A stretch of 64,000 bases of DNA from Comamonas sp. 26 (GTDB taxonomy: Bacteria; Pseudomonadota; Gammaproteobacteria; Burkholderiales; Burkholderiaceae_C), in the NCBI RefSeq assembly GCF_002754475.1, contig NZ_PEFL01000003.1, forward strand, positions 496,001 through 560,000, written 5' to 3'. The number at the start of each line of letters is the position of its first letter. Positions within the stretch are counted from its first letter, which is position 1. The notes beneath the pieces are model-generated. The model was not told the origin of the DNA and made no database searches. It saw only the letters and a list, made by a program, of their open reading frames with translations. Shown here one piece after another: positions 9,555 through 18,659 of this stretch. The position numbers and the translations under genes were made by a program.

Positions 9555-10850
9555 TTAGAAACGGGGCTGCTTGCCCGTGAAGGACGGGTCGTATTTGCGC
9601 ATCTGCCCCAGGTCATCGCGGTTGCGGATGCCGCAGTGCAGATAGTTGTCGTGCAGGCGGGCTAGTGCTTCGCGGTCCAGCGTCACGCCCAGGCCCGGCG
9701 TGGTGGGCACGCGCAGGCTGCCTTGCTCGAACTGCAGGCGGCCGCCTTCGACCACCTCTTCGTCCTGCCAGGGGTAGTGGGTGTCGCAGGCATAGGTCAG
9801 CAGGGGCACGCTGGCGCACAAATGCGTCATGGCCACAAGGCTCACGCCCAGATGGGAGTTGCTGTGCATGGACAAGCCCAGATCGAAGGTGCGGCACAAG
9901 GTGGACAGGCGCTGCGTGGCGCGCAGCCCGCCCCAGTAATGGTGATCGCTGAGCACGATTTTCACGGGGCAGCCCATGTCTGCGTTGCGGCGGAATTCGG
10001 CAAAGTCCGTCACCACCATATTGGTGGCCAGCGGCACCTCGCACTCGCGAGCCACGGCGGCCATGCCATCCAGGCCGGGGGCCGGGTCTTCGTAATATTC
10101 GAGCACGCCGCGCAGCTGCTGCACGATCTTCAGGCTGGTCTCCACGGTCCAGTTACCGTTGGGGTCGATACGCAGCGGCAGGCCCGGGAAAGCCTCGGCC
10201 AGCGCCAGAATGCCTGCGGCTTCTTGCTCGGGCGGTAGCGTGCCGGCCTTGAGCTTGATGCTCTGAAAACCGTATTGGTCGATCATGCGCCGGGCCTGAG
10301 CCACCAGTTGCTGCGGCTGCAGCGCTTCGCCCCAGGGATCGGCGGCATACGGCTTGTCGATGTGCTCGGCGTACTTGTAGAACAGATAGGCCGAGAACGG
10401 CACGCGATCGCGCGCCGCGCCACCCAGCAGGTCCACGATGGGCGCCCCCGCCATCTGGCCCTGCAGGTCCAGCATGGCGACCTCAAAGGCGCTGACTACC
10501 TTGGCCACGGTCTTGGACACATGGGTGCCTGGTGCCAGCGACACTTGCTGGCCCAGGAATTCCGAGGCCGTCAGCCTGGGCGGCGTCACCAGAGCGGCAA
10601 CGCGTACTTCCATTTCGGTGAGCGCCCAGGGTGACAGGCCGACCAGGGCTGGAGCCACCTTGGCCAGAGCCTCCAGCATGGGCAGATCGCCATAGCTTTC
10701 GTTGATGCCGACCAGGCCCGAGGCCGTCTCGATCTCGATGATGGAGCGCAGCGCCCAGGGCTCGTGGATGCCGGCCGCATTGAGCAGCGGCGGATCACGG
10801 AAGGCAATGGGCGTGATGCGGATATGGCGAATCTGGTGTGAAGTGCTCAT
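9555..10850 (-). CDS. Glucarate dehydratase-like enolase-superfamily protein
   Basis: This 431-aa protein belongs to the mandelate racemase/glucarate dehydratase branch of the enolase superfamily. I chose ATG 10850 because the open frame before it runs through the operator region. The catalytic set is intact: KxK base in SIKLKAG, metal ligands in RIDPNG, YYEDP and TNMVVTD, and the His base in SDHHYWGG. It differs from the true GudD of the plus arm in several pocket positions, for example LSMHSNSHLGVS instead of [12 protein letters not shown], so its substrate is probably another aldarate or an epimer. First gene of the minus arm, divergent from the GntR regulator. Confidence 0.85.
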   Translation of the reverse strand: MSTSHQIRHIRITPIAFRDPPLLNAAGIHEPWALRSIIEIETASGLVGINESYGDLPMLEALAKVAPALVGLSPWALTEMEVRVAALVTPPRLTASEFLGQQVSLAPGTHVSKTVAKVVSAFEVAMLDLQGQMAGAPIVDLLGGAARDRVPFSAYLFYKYAEHIDKPYAADPWGEALQPQQLVAQARRMIDQYGFQSIKLKAGTLPPEQEAAGILALAEAFPGLPLRIDPNGNWTVETSLKIVQQLRGVLEYYEDPAPGLDGMAAVARECEVPLATNMVVTDFAEFRRNADMGCPVKIVLSDHHYWGGLRATQRLSTLCRTFDLGLSMHSNSHLGVSLVAMTHLCASVPLLTYACDTHYPWQDEEVVEGGRLQFEQGSLRVPTTPGLGVTLDREALARLHDNYLHCGIRNRDDLGQMRKYDPSFTGKQPRF

Positions 10851-10930
10851 CTTGAGATGGACTGAGGTGGTGGTCAGGTCAGTGGCGGACTGGGTGTTGC
10901 CGGGGAGCTGGAATAAGCGGTCTTTGTGGT

Positions 10931-10947
10931 ATGTTGTCGTACAACTA
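10931..10947. promoter_or_regulatory. FadR-type GntR operator
   Basis: GTTGT (10933-10937) and ACAAC (10941-10945) form a perfect inverted repeat with a CGT spacer. The core TTGTCGTACAA fits the published FadR-subfamily consensus TNGTNNNACNA at every fixed position. It lies between the divergent enolase-type gene and the GntR regulator gene, 24 bases before the regulator start, where it would allow autorepression and control of both arms. Confidence 0.75.
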
Positions 10948-10952
10948 AAAAC

Positions 10953-10958
10953 TATTAT
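10953..10958 (+). promoter_or_regulatory. Possible -10 box of the GntR gene
   Basis: TATTAT matches the sigma-70 -10 consensus at five of six positions and ends 10 bases before ATG 10969. Transcription from it would start almost at the start codon, giving a leaderless mRNA; no SD precedes the ATG. The -35 region would coincide with the operator. Confidence 0.4.
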
Positions 10959-10968
10959 CATCAGACCC

Positions 10969-11763
10969 ATGAGCACCCAGACATCGGAATTACCCCAATC
11001 TGCCGCTTCCATACTGGTGACAGATGGGTATGCGTTGCGTAGCAAGACCAGTCGCGGCAGCCGCAGCCTGGCGAATCTGCTGGCTGAAGAGTTCGAGCAC
11101 AAGATTCGGCAGGGCTTGCTCAATGAAGGCGAGAAGCTGCCCACCGAGTCCGAACTGGTGCGCAACTACGACGTCAGTCGCACCGTGGTGCGTGAGGCCT
11201 TGTCCAAACTGCAGGCCGGCGGCTTGGTCGAAACTCGCCATGGCATAGGTACTTTTGTGCTGCCGGCTCCGGCGCGCCAGAGCCCCATGCTGAGCGCCCA
11301 TGAGCTGAGTGAATCTGTGGATGTGCTGGCCGTACTGGAGCTGCGCATCAGCCTGGAAACCGAGGCTGCAGGCCTGGCCGCCCAGCGGCGCAGCGAAGCC
11401 CATCTGCGGGTCATGAGCGAGGCCCTGCAAGCGTTTGAGCTGCATTTTGCGCAGGGCCATGACACCGTCAGCCATGATCTGGCTTTTCATCTCAGCATCG
11501 CGCAGGCCACGGGCAACCGGTATTTTCAGGACATCCTTCAGCACTTCGGCACGCTGTTGATTCCACGTAACCGCATTGCCTCCATGGACACACCGGCTCG
11601 CGATCCGGACTACCTGCTCCGGGTGAACCGCGAGCATGAAGAGATCTATGCGGCCATCGCCCGCCAGGATGCGGACTCGGCCCGCGCAGCAATGCGCATC
11701 CACCTGACCAATTCGCGCGAGCGCCTGCGTCTGGCCCAGCGCCTGAGCCAGTCCCGCGAATAG
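10969..11763 (+). CDS. FadR-subfamily GntR transcriptional regulator (FCD domain)
   Basis: This 264-aa regulator has an N-terminal winged helix-turn-helix at about 30-100 (EKLPTESELV, SRTVVREALSKLQAGG) and a C-terminal FCD ligand domain at about 115-260. HDLAFHLSIAQATGN carries an Asp and His of the usual FCD metal site. Members repress sugar-acid operons and are released by a carboxylate ligand. The gene sits between the two arms of the aldarate island and has a perfect family operator in front of it, so control of the island by glucarate, galactarate or a pathway intermediate is likely. The ATG at 10969 was chosen over a longer open frame that would overlap the divergent gene. Confidence 0.92.
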   Translation: MSTQTSELPQSAASILVTDGYALRSKTSRGSRSLANLLAEEFEHKIRQGLLNEGEKLPTESELVRNYDVSRTVVREALSKLQAGGLVETRHGIGTFVLPAPARQSPMLSAHELSESVDVLAVLELRISLETEAAGLAAQRRSEAHLRVMSEALQAFELHFAQGHDTVSHDLAFHLSIAQATGNRYFQDILQHFGTLLIPRNRIASMDTPARDPDYLLRVNREHEEIYAAIARQDADSARAAMRIHLTNSRERLRLAQRLSQSRE

Positions 11764-11907
11764 GGCCTGCATGGCCTGTGCTGAGTACAACGGGCGTTGA
11801 GGCAACGTCTGTGCTCAGCGCAACCATCCATGTGCAGGCCAACTGCCTTTTCCATGTGGTTGCAGGCTTGTGACCTGAGTTGCAGCGGCTGGATCAATCT
11901 GTCCATA

Positions 11908-11946
11908 TCAATTTAGATAGCGCCAAGTGCTTTATTTATAAGCAGT
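11908..11946 (+). repeat. Family A intergenic repeat, copy 2
   Basis: TCAATTTAGATAGCGCC followed by AAGTGCTTTATTTATAAGCAG matches the family pattern with some divergence. It lies downstream of the regulator gene. Confidence 0.55.
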
Positions 11947-12049
11947 TCATCTGCATTTGATGCGGTTTTGCATCGTGCTTCTTCACACTCGAAGCGCATG
12001 ATCTCTCGTTTACCCCTAGTAAAAATGCCTTGAAAGTGGAAAAACTCAA

Positions 12050-12072
12050 GTTGTATGATGACTGATCACAAC
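12050..12072. promoter_or_regulatory. Possible second regulator site before the plus arm
   Basis: The same half-sites as in the main operator (GTTGT, ACAAC) occur here, but 13 bases apart rather than 3. TTGTATGATGA inside it matches the FadR-type consensus except for one position. The site lies just upstream of the SD of the first plus-arm gene. Confidence 0.3.
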
Positions 12073-12088
12073 AAGGAGACATTTCACC

Positions 12089-13066
12089 ATGGTCCGACGC
12101 TCGCACGTTCTGCGCTCCCTGCTGACCTTGGCGGTTGGCGGCATGCTGTCCTCCACATTGCTGGCTGCCGATGCCTGGCCCAGCAAGCCCATTCGCCTGG
12201 TCGTGCCCTATCCTCCAGGCGGCAGCTCGGACATCATTGCCCGCTCCATCGGGCAGTTGATTTCGCAGGAGCTCAAGCAGACCGTGGTGATCGACAACAA
12301 GCCCGGGGCCAACGGCAATCTGGGCGCTGAATTCGTCGCACGTGCGCCTGCCGACGGCTATACCTGGCTGCTGTGCGATCTGGGTGCGCTGGCCATCTCG
12401 CCCTCGATCTATACCAAGCTCAGCTTTGATCCCTCCAAAGCGCTGCGTGGCGCGGCCATGCTGGCCTACTCGCCTCATATGCTGGTGGTGCACCCATCGG
12501 TTCAGGCCAGCAATCTGAAGGAGCTGGTGGAGCTGTCCAAGAAGCAGGATCTGAACTTTGCCGTGACGGCTTCAGGCAGCGCGCCACATCTGGCCGGGGT
12601 GGAGCTGGCCCGCATGACCGGTGCCAAGTGGGTGTATGTGCCCTACAAGGGCGGTGTGCAGTCGGTGCAAGACACCGTGGCAGGCCAGACCCAGGTGCTG
12701 ATGAACGGCATGCTGGCCACCTACCCGCATGTGCAAAGCGGCAAGCTCAAGCTGCTGGGTATTTCCAAGAACACACGCATGCCGCTGATTGCGGATGTGC
12801 CCACGCTGGCCGAGCAGGGCGCCCAGGGCTTTGCCTCTGGAACCTGGCAAGGCGTTGTGCTGCCCGCCCAGACGCCTGAAGCCGTGGTGCAGCGCGTGCA
12901 TCAAGTGCTGCTCGGCGCCATCCGCTCGCCCGAAGTCCGAGCGCGCCTGATCGCTCAGGGGGCCGAGGTCATCACGATGACCCCCACCGAAACCGACAAG
13001 TTCTTCAACGCCGAGCGTGCTCGCTGGCGCACGGTGGTTCAAACCGCCAAGTTGCAGCTGGATTGA
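12089..13066 (+). CDS. Bug/TctC-family tripartite tricarboxylate transporter receptor
   Basis: This 325-aa periplasmic receptor is the first gene of the plus arm. AAGGAGA lies 8 bases before ATG 12089. The signal peptide ends near LLAADA; the mature part shows IRLVVPYPPGGSSDIIAR, ARAPADGYT and VYVPYKGGVQSVQD, typical of Bug proteins. It is only distantly similar to the two other Bug receptors of the island, so the three may bind different ligands. There is no TctA/TctB gene nearby. A role in capture of aldarates is inferred from the operon. Confidence 0.92.
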   Translation: MVRRSHVLRSLLTLAVGGMLSSTLLAADAWPSKPIRLVVPYPPGGSSDIIARSIGQLISQELKQTVVIDNKPGANGNLGAEFVARAPADGYTWLLCDLGALAISPSIYTKLSFDPSKALRGAAMLAYSPHMLVVHPSVQASNLKELVELSKKQDLNFAVTASGSAPHLAGVELARMTGAKWVYVPYKGGVQSVQDTVAGQTQVLMNGMLATYPHVQSGKLKLLGISKNTRMPLIADVPTLAEQGAQGFASGTWQGVVLPAQTPEAVVQRVHQVLLGAIRSPEVRARLIAQGAEVITMTPTETDKFFNAERARWRTVVQTAKLQLD

Positions 13067-13107
13067 GCTGCGCCGATCTTCTTTTCTCCTCTTTTTAAGG
13101 AATGACC

Positions 13108-14019
13108 ATGTCTCCCCAGTACCTCAAAGAAGTGATGAGCTCAGGCTTGCTGTCCTTTCCCGTGACGGACTTTGATGCCAATGGCAACTTCAATGCCAAG
13201 GGCTATGCGGCGCGCCTTGAATGGCTGGCCCCCTACGGCGCAACTGCATTGTTCGCGGCAGGCGGCACAGGCGAGTACTTTTCGCTTCACGGTGAGGAAT
13301 ACGGCCAGATCATCAAGACCGCCGTCGACACCTGCCGCGGCAAGGTTCCCATCATTGCCGGCGCAGGCGGCCCCACCCGCACGGCCATCGCACATGCCCA
13401 GGAAGCCGAACGACTGGGCGCCCATGGTGTGCTGCTTTTGCCGCATTACCTGACAGAAGCGGGCCAGGAAGGCTTGATCGCGCATGTGGAGCAAGTGTGC
13501 AAGAGCGTGGACTTCGGCGTCATTGTCTACAACCGCGACCGCTCCAAGTTCACACCGGAATCGCTGGCCATTCTGGCCGACCGTTGCCCCAACCTCGTGG
13601 GCTTCAAGGACGGTGTGGGCAACATCGAAACCATGTCCTCCATCTTCATGAAGATGGGTGATCGCTTCTCGTATCTGGGCGGCCTGCCCACGGCAGAAGT
13701 CTATGCCGCGGCCTACAAGGCGCTGGGAACGCCGGTGTACTCCTCCGCCGTCTTCAACTTCATTCCCAAGACGGCGATGCAGTTCTATGAAGCCGTGCGC
13801 AACGACGATCAGGCGACACAGCACAAGCTGCTCAAGGAATTCTTCATGCCTTACCTGAACATCCGCAATCGCACGGAAGGTTACGGCGTCAGCATCATCA
13901 AGGCCGGAGCCAAGCTCGTAGGCCATGATGCGGGCCCCGTGCGCGCCCCGCTCTCTGAGCTCAAGCCCCAGGAGATGGAAGAGCTCAAAGCTCTGATCGA
14001 CAAACTGGGCCCGCAATAA
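13108..14019 (+). CDS. kdgD: 5-dehydro-4-deoxyglucarate dehydratase
   Basis: This 303-aa enzyme of the DHDPS/NAL TIM-barrel family converts 5-dehydro-4-deoxy-D-glucarate to 2-oxoglutarate semialdehyde, with loss of water and CO2 (EC 4.2.1.41). Seen in sequence: [11 protein letters not shown] (carboxylate loop), VIVYNRD with the catalytic Tyr, and LVGFKDG with the Schiff-base Lys. Length matches the family. AAGGA favours the ATG at 13108 over one 6 bases earlier. It receives the product of both GarD and GudD and passes its own to the aldehyde dehydrogenase at the end of the operon. Confidence 0.95.
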   Translation: MSPQYLKEVMSSGLLSFPVTDFDANGNFNAKGYAARLEWLAPYGATALFAAGGTGEYFSLHGEEYGQIIKTAVDTCRGKVPIIAGAGGPTRTAIAHAQEAERLGAHGVLLLPHYLTEAGQEGLIAHVEQVCKSVDFGVIVYNRDRSKFTPESLAILADRCPNLVGFKDGVGNIETMSSIFMKMGDRFSYLGGLPTAEVYAAAYKALGTPVYSSAVFNFIPKTAMQFYEAVRNDDQATQHKLLKEFFMPYLNIRNRTEGYGVSIIKAGAKLVGHDAGPVRAPLSELKPQEMEELKALIDKLGPQ

Positions 14020-14080
14020 AAAAATAAAAGCGGTTCGTGGCGGGGCCTGCAGGGCTTCGCCACCTCAAGGAGACAAGCAC

Positions 14081-15040
14081 ATGAAAAAAGTACTGATCGC
14101 ATTGGGTGCCACGCTCGCGTTCGCGGCCCAGGCCGCCGGCAGCTTTCCCGACAAGCCCGTCAACATCATCGTTCCTTTCCCGGCCGGCGGCTCCACCGAC
14201 ACTGTGGCACGCGCCTTGGCCCTGAGCATGGGCGAGCAGCTGGGGAAGTCTTTCGTGGTGGAGAACCGCCCCGGTGCCACAGGCACCATCGGTGCCGGTG
14301 CCGTCAAGCGCGCCCCAGCCGATGGCTATACCTTGCTTGTCGCCTCGCTGGGGCCGTTCGTGGTCACGCCCCATCTGGTCAAAAGCATTCCGTATGACGC
14401 GACCAAGGACTTCGACTACATCACCATCCCTGTGCAGGCTCCCAATGTGCTTGTAGCCAGTGCGACGCAAAAGGCACGTACCGTTGCCGAGGTCGTTGCC
14501 GCGCTCAAGGCCAATCCTGGCAAAGTCAGCTTTGCCAGCTCGGGCAATGGCTCCTCTGACCATCTGTCGGCAGAGCTGTTCTGGCAGCAGACCGGCACCG
14601 AAGCCGTGCATGTTCCCTATAAGGGCGGAGCACCGGCCATCACCGACCTGCTTGGCGGTCAGGTGGATTTTTCCTTCCAGAATGTGAACGCCGTGCTGTC
14701 CCATCTGCGCAGCGGAAAGCTGCATGCCATCGCCGTGACTGGCACGCAGCGCTCACCCGTGCTGCCTGATGTGCCCACGTTGGCCGAGGCTGGCGTCAAG
14801 GGCGCCGAGGTCTACTCCTGGCAGGGCATGGCGGCTCCCAAAGGGCTGCCCGCCGACGTGAAGGCCAAGCTGGCCAAGGCGGCCATCGCAGCGGTGCAGC
14901 AGCCCGACATCCGCAAGCGCTTTCTGGACCAGGGACTGGAGATCGTCGGCAACACGCCAGAGGAATTCACCCGCTATCAGGTCAAGGAAAACGAGCGCTG
15001 GAAGCAGCTGATCCAGACCCGCAAGATTACTGCCGATTGA
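14081..15040 (+). CDS. Bug/TctC-family tripartite tricarboxylate transporter receptor
   Basis: This is the third orphan Bug receptor of the island (319 aa). AAGGAGA precedes ATG 14081. The signal peptide MKKVLIALGATLAFAAQA is followed by VNIIVPFPAGGSTDTVAR, KRAPADGYT and VHVPYKGGAPAITD. It lies between kdgD and the hydroxyacid dehydrogenase. No membrane subunits are found nearby. The ligand is unknown; an aldarate, lactone or ketoacid is a reasonable guess from context. Confidence 0.92.
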   Translation: MKKVLIALGATLAFAAQAAGSFPDKPVNIIVPFPAGGSTDTVARALALSMGEQLGKSFVVENRPGATGTIGAGAVKRAPADGYTLLVASLGPFVVTPHLVKSIPYDATKDFDYITIPVQAPNVLVASATQKARTVAEVVAALKANPGKVSFASSGNGSSDHLSAELFWQQTGTEAVHVPYKGGAPAITDLLGGQVDFSFQNVNAVLSHLRSGKLHAIAVTGTQRSPVLPDVPTLAEAGVKGAEVYSWQGMAAPKGLPADVKAKLAKAAIAAVQQPDIRKRFLDQGLEIVGNTPEEFTRYQVKENERWKQLIQTRKITAD

Positions 15041-15131
15041 GATAAAACGGGCAGCGGCATTGCGCCGCTTCCCGAAGCTTTGCAGTACAGAGCTGCTCAA
15101 GTCGACACCCAAACAACAAGGATTTCCTAGC

Positions 15132-16118
15132 ATGGCGACCTCCCGACCACGCGTACTCCAATACGGCAAGATGCCACTCCCCCAGCTTGATGCCGAACTG
15201 GCGCAGGCCTATGAAGTGAGCGTTCTTTCCGAGCAGCCCGACCCCGAGCGCTTTCTGGCCGAGCATGGCTCGCAATTCGAGTACCTGGTCACATCGGCAG
15301 GTATGGGCCTGGCGGCACATGTCGTAGAGGCTTTGCCCAAACTGCGTTTTGTGAGCAGCTTTGGCGTGGGCTTTGATTCTTTAGACCGAGAGTCTCTGTT
15401 GCGCCGGGGGGCTCGCGTGGGCTATACGCCCGGCGTGCTCGATGACTGTGTGGCTGATCTGGCCTTTGCGCTGCTGCTGGATGCGGCGCGTGGCCTCAGT
15501 GAAGCGGATCGCTTTGTGCGCCGTGGTGACTGGGCTCGCAGTCGCTTTGGTATCCGCACCCGGGCCAGCGGCAAACGCCTGGGCATCTTTGGCATGGGCC
15601 GTATCGGCTCCACCGTGGCGCGCCGCGCCTCGGGCTTTGATATGGAAGTGGCCTATTACAACCGCCGCCCTGTCGAAGGCTCTCCTCACCGCTATCTGTC
15701 CTCGTTGCTGGAGCTGGCGCGCTGGTCCGACTTTCTGGTCATCACTGCTGCTGGCGGCGCGGGCACACAGCACTTGGTAAGCACCGAAGTGCTGGATGCT
15801 CTGGGCCCGCAAGGCTTTCTGATCAATGTGGCGCGCGGCAGCGTGGTCGACGAAGCCGCTCTGGCTCAGGCCCTCAGGCAGCAGCGCATCGCCGGTGCCG
15901 GTCTGGATGTGTTCGAAGACGAGCCCCGCCCCAACCCCGACCTGCTGGCGCTGGACAACGTGGTGCTGGCCCCGCATATCGCCAGCGGCACGCATGAAAC
16001 CCGCCGTGCCATGGCCGACCTCGTGCTGCGCAATCTGGCGCAGTTCATCGCAACGGGTGAGCCCGTGGCCGAGGTGCCGTGGTCAGCTGCGCAGCTGACC
16101 ACGGCCAGCGTCGCATAG
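15132..16118 (+). CDS. D-isomer-specific 2-hydroxyacid dehydrogenase
   Basis: This 328-aa NAD(P)-dependent enzyme reduces a 2-oxoacid to a D-2-hydroxyacid or runs the reverse. ATG 15132 was chosen over a longer frame because of AAGGA about 10 bases upstream. The Rossmann motif [12 protein letters not shown] and the catalytic Arg ([10 protein letters not shown]), Glu (VFEDEP) and His (APHIASG) are all present. It resembles glyoxylate/hydroxypyruvate reductases most. The standard route from aldarates to 2-oxoglutarate has no step for it, so it may handle tartronate semialdehyde or hydroxypyruvate, a side product, or another uronate intermediate. Its place within the operon is clear, its substrate is not. 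Confidence 0.88.
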   Translation: MATSRPRVLQYGKMPLPQLDAELAQAYEVSVLSEQPDPERFLAEHGSQFEYLVTSAGMGLAAHVVEALPKLRFVSSFGVGFDSLDRESLLRRGARVGYTPGVLDDCVADLAFALLLDAARGLSEADRFVRRGDWARSRFGIRTRASGKRLGIFGMGRIGSTVARRASGFDMEVAYYNRRPVEGSPHRYLSSLLELARWSDFLVITAAGGAGTQHLVSTEVLDALGPQGFLINVARGSVVDEAALAQALRQQRIAGAGLDVFEDEPRPNPDLLALDNVVLAPHIASGTHETRRAMADLVLRNLAQFIATGEPVAEVPWSAAQLTTASVA

Positions 16119-16150
16119 TCCTTTTCCCCAAGACCTCTCAAGAGACCTCC

Positions 16151-17488
16151 ATGTCCTCCACCCCGACCATCACCGAGATCGAAGTCATCCCCGTCGCCGG
16201 CCGCGACGGCATGCTCATGAACCTCAGCGGCGCACATGCGCCTTACTTCACGCGCAACATCGTGCTGGTGCATGACAGTGCAGGTCGCACCGGGGTGGGC
16301 GAGGTTCCGGGTGGTGAAGGCATACGTCTGGCGCTGGAGGACAGCAAACAGGTGCTGATCGGCCGCTCCATCGGCCGGCACCTGCAGCTGTTGCAAGAAG
16401 TGCAAAAGTCGCTGGAAGGTCGCGACACCGGCGGTCGCGGCTTGCAGACTTTCGATCTGCGCATCGGCGTGCATGCGGTCACGGCCATTGAATCTGCGTT
16501 GCTGGACCTGCTGGGCCAGCACCTGGGCGTGCCCGTGGCGGCCTTGCTGGGCGAAGGCCAGCAGCGCGAGCGCGTGGAAATGCTGGGCTATCTGTTCTTC
16601 GTCGGCCCCAGCGACAAGACCGGCCTGGACTACGTCAAGCCCGGAGAAGATAAGCTGGGCCATGACGACTGGACCCAGGTGCGGCACATGACGGCCATGA
16701 CGCCGGAGACCATCGTGCGCCAGGCCGAGGCTGCCTACGAACGCTACGGCTTTAACGACTTCAAGCTCAAGGGCGGCGTGCTGGCCGGCGAGCAGGAAGT
16801 CGAAGCCGTCACCGCGCTGGCCAAGCGCTTTCCCGAGGCCCGCGTCACGCTGGACCCCAACGGTGGCTGGCTGCTCAAAGACGCCATCCGTCTGATGCGC
16901 GACATGCACGACGTTCTGGCCTATGCCGAAGACCCCTGCGGTGCCGAAAATGGCTTCTCGGGCCGCGAAGTCATGGCCGAGTTCCGCCGCGCCACCGGCC
17001 TGCCCACAGCCACCAATATGGTTGCCACCGACTGGCGTCAGATGGTGCATGCGCTGTCGCTGCAGTCCGTGGACATTCCGCTGGCCGACCCGCACTTCTG
17101 GACCATGGCCGGCTCCGTGCGCGTGGGTCAGACCTGCCGCGACTGGGGTCTGACCTGGGGTTCGCACTCCAACAACCACTTCGACATCTCGCTGGCCATG
17201 TTCACCCATGTGGCGGCTGCCGTGCCCGGCAAGGTCACAGCCATCGATACCCACTGGATCTGGCAAGACGGCCAGTACCTGACCCAGAACCCGCTGCAGA
17301 TCAAGGGCGGTTTTGTGGAAGTGCCCAAGACCCCCGGCCTGGGCGTGACCGTGGACCGCGCCGCGCTGCAGCGCGCCAACGCTCTGTATCTGGAACATGG
17401 ACTGGGTGCACGCGACGACGCCATCGTCATGCAGCACTTGATTCCCGGCTGGAAGTTCGACAACAAACGCCCCTGCATGGTGCGCTGA
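16151..17488 (+). CDS. gudD: Glucarate dehydratase
   Basis: This 445-aa enolase-superfamily enzyme dehydrates D-glucarate (and L-idarate) to 5-dehydro-4-deoxy-D-glucarate. Length matches Escherichia coli GudD. ATG 16151 follows the hydroxyacid dehydrogenase by 32 bases. The active site is complete: FKLKGG (KxK), LDPNGG, YAEDP and TNMVATD (metal ligands), LADPHFWT (His base) and [19 protein letters not shown]. It shares its product with GarD, and KdgD is encoded in the same arm. Identification is firm. Confidence 0.95.
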   Translation: MSSTPTITEIEVIPVAGRDGMLMNLSGAHAPYFTRNIVLVHDSAGRTGVGEVPGGEGIRLALEDSKQVLIGRSIGRHLQLLQEVQKSLEGRDTGGRGLQTFDLRIGVHAVTAIESALLDLLGQHLGVPVAALLGEGQQRERVEMLGYLFFVGPSDKTGLDYVKPGEDKLGHDDWTQVRHMTAMTPETIVRQAEAAYERYGFNDFKLKGGVLAGEQEVEAVTALAKRFPEARVTLDPNGGWLLKDAIRLMRDMHDVLAYAEDPCGAENGFSGREVMAEFRRATGLPTATNMVATDWRQMVHALSLQSVDIPLADPHFWTMAGSVRVGQTCRDWGLTWGSHSNNHFDISLAMFTHVAAAVPGKVTAIDTHWIWQDGQYLTQNPLQIKGGFVEVPKTPGLGVTVDRAALQRANALYLEHGLGARDDAIVMQHLIPGWKFDNKRPCMVR

Positions 17489-17526
17489 ACGATGCCTGCC
17501 CACCTGCACCCGTTCCGGAAAACACC

Positions 17527-18627
17527 ATGAAAAACGCCATGAATCGCCGCAAGCTTCTGAGTGCTGCGGGTGCCTCCGTGCTGGGTACCTGGGGGGCAGC
17601 AGCAGGAGCACAGTCTTTCAGCTTTCTGCCGCATCAGCGCTACCCGGATCCGGCCGTCTTTCTGCTGGACCCCAGCTTTGCCAAATACCGCATCTACAGC
17701 AGTACCGTGGAGCAGCTGGGCACAGGCATGCGCTGGGCCGAAGGCCCGGCCTATTTCCCGGAGACCGGTACGCTGATCCTCAGCGACATTCCCAACAACC
17801 GGCTCATGAAATATGAGGAAGAAACCGGTACGTTTTCCGTGCACAAGGAAGGTGTGAACTACACCAACGGCAATACCCGGGATCGCCAGGGTCGCCTGAT
17901 CAGCTGCGAGCACTCGGTGACGCGCCGCGTGGTGCGCACCGAGCGCGACGGCCGCATGACCGTGCTTGCCGACAGCTATCAGGGAAAGCGCCTGAATGCA
18001 CCCAACGACGTGGTGGTGAAGTCTGACGACAGTATCTGGTTCAGCGACCCGCTGTTTGGCATCAACGGCGAATGGGAGGGCACGCGCGCCACGCCCGAGC
18101 AGGCCACCACCAATGTCTACCGCATTGGCAAAGACGGCCAGATCACCGCCGTGGTGACCGACATCGTCAACCCCAACGGATTGGCGTTTTCCCCCGACGA
18201 GAAGAAGCTCTATGTGATCGAGTGGAAGGGCACGCCCAACCGCAGTCTCTGGAGTTTCGATGTCTCGGCCGATGGCCGCAGCGTGTCGAACAAAACCAAA
18301 CTCATCGATGCCGACGGCTCAGGTGCACTCGACGGCTTTCGCGTCGATCGCGACGGCAATCTCTGGTGTGGCTGGGGCTTTAGCGGCGCTTTCAGCCCCG
18401 AGACCACCGATATCGGCGGCGGCATGCGGGCCCATCTGCCACTGGGCAAATCCGTCGAGATGGACGGCGTCAAGGTCTTCAACGCCCAAGGCAAGCCGAT
18501 CGGCTTTATCCGCCTGCCCGAACGCTGCGCCAACCTCACGTTTGGCGGCCCTAAAAACAACCGCCTCTACATGGCCAGCAGCCATTCGCTCTACGCGCTC
18601 TATGTCGAAGCACATGGCGCGGTGTAA
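17527..18627 (+). CDS. Exported SMP-30/gluconolactonase-family lactone hydrolase
   Basis: This 366-aa protein has a six-bladed SMP-30 beta-propeller fold. Metal and substrate residues of the family are visible: MRWAEGPAY (Glu ligand), LNAPNDVVV (Asn-Asp), NPNGLAFSPDEKKLYV and DGFRVDRDGNLWC (Asp). The N-terminus NRRKLLSAAGASVLG has an Arg pair and hydrophobic stretch ending near GAQS, consistent with a Tat or Sec signal, so it should act in the periplasm. It would open sugar-acid lactones such as glucarolactone or galactarolactone before uptake by the Bug receptors. The exact lactone is inferred from its position between gudD and the semialdehyde dehydrogenase. Confidence 0.88.
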   Translation: MKNAMNRRKLLSAAGASVLGTWGAAAGAQSFSFLPHQRYPDPAVFLLDPSFAKYRIYSSTVEQLGTGMRWAEGPAYFPETGTLILSDIPNNRLMKYEEETGTFSVHKEGVNYTNGNTRDRQGRLISCEHSVTRRVVRTERDGRMTVLADSYQGKRLNAPNDVVVKSDDSIWFSDPLFGINGEWEGTRATPEQATTNVYRIGKDGQITAVVTDIVNPNGLAFSPDEKKLYVIEWKGTPNRSLWSFDVSADGRSVSNKTKLIDADGSGALDGFRVDRDGNLWCGWGFSGAFSPETTDIGGGMRAHLPLGKSVEMDGVKVFNAQGKPIGFIRLPERCANLTFGGPKNNRLYMASSHSLYALYVEAHGAV

Positions 18628-18659
18628 GCGCTTTCCCATTTTTCTTCAGGACTCCAGAC

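Larger units (their letters stand above)
11764..12088. other. Non-coding gap between regulator and plus arm
   Basis: This 325-bp stretch holds one family A repeat (11908-11946) and, close to the next gene, the half-sites GTTGT and ACAAC (12050-12072). It probably contains the plus-arm promoter. I see no coding sequence or clear terminator in it. Confidence 0.6.

Noticed and set aside
15866..17611. Long minus-strand frame over gudD
   Set aside because: Antisense shadow of a certain enzyme gene; no SD and no family features.
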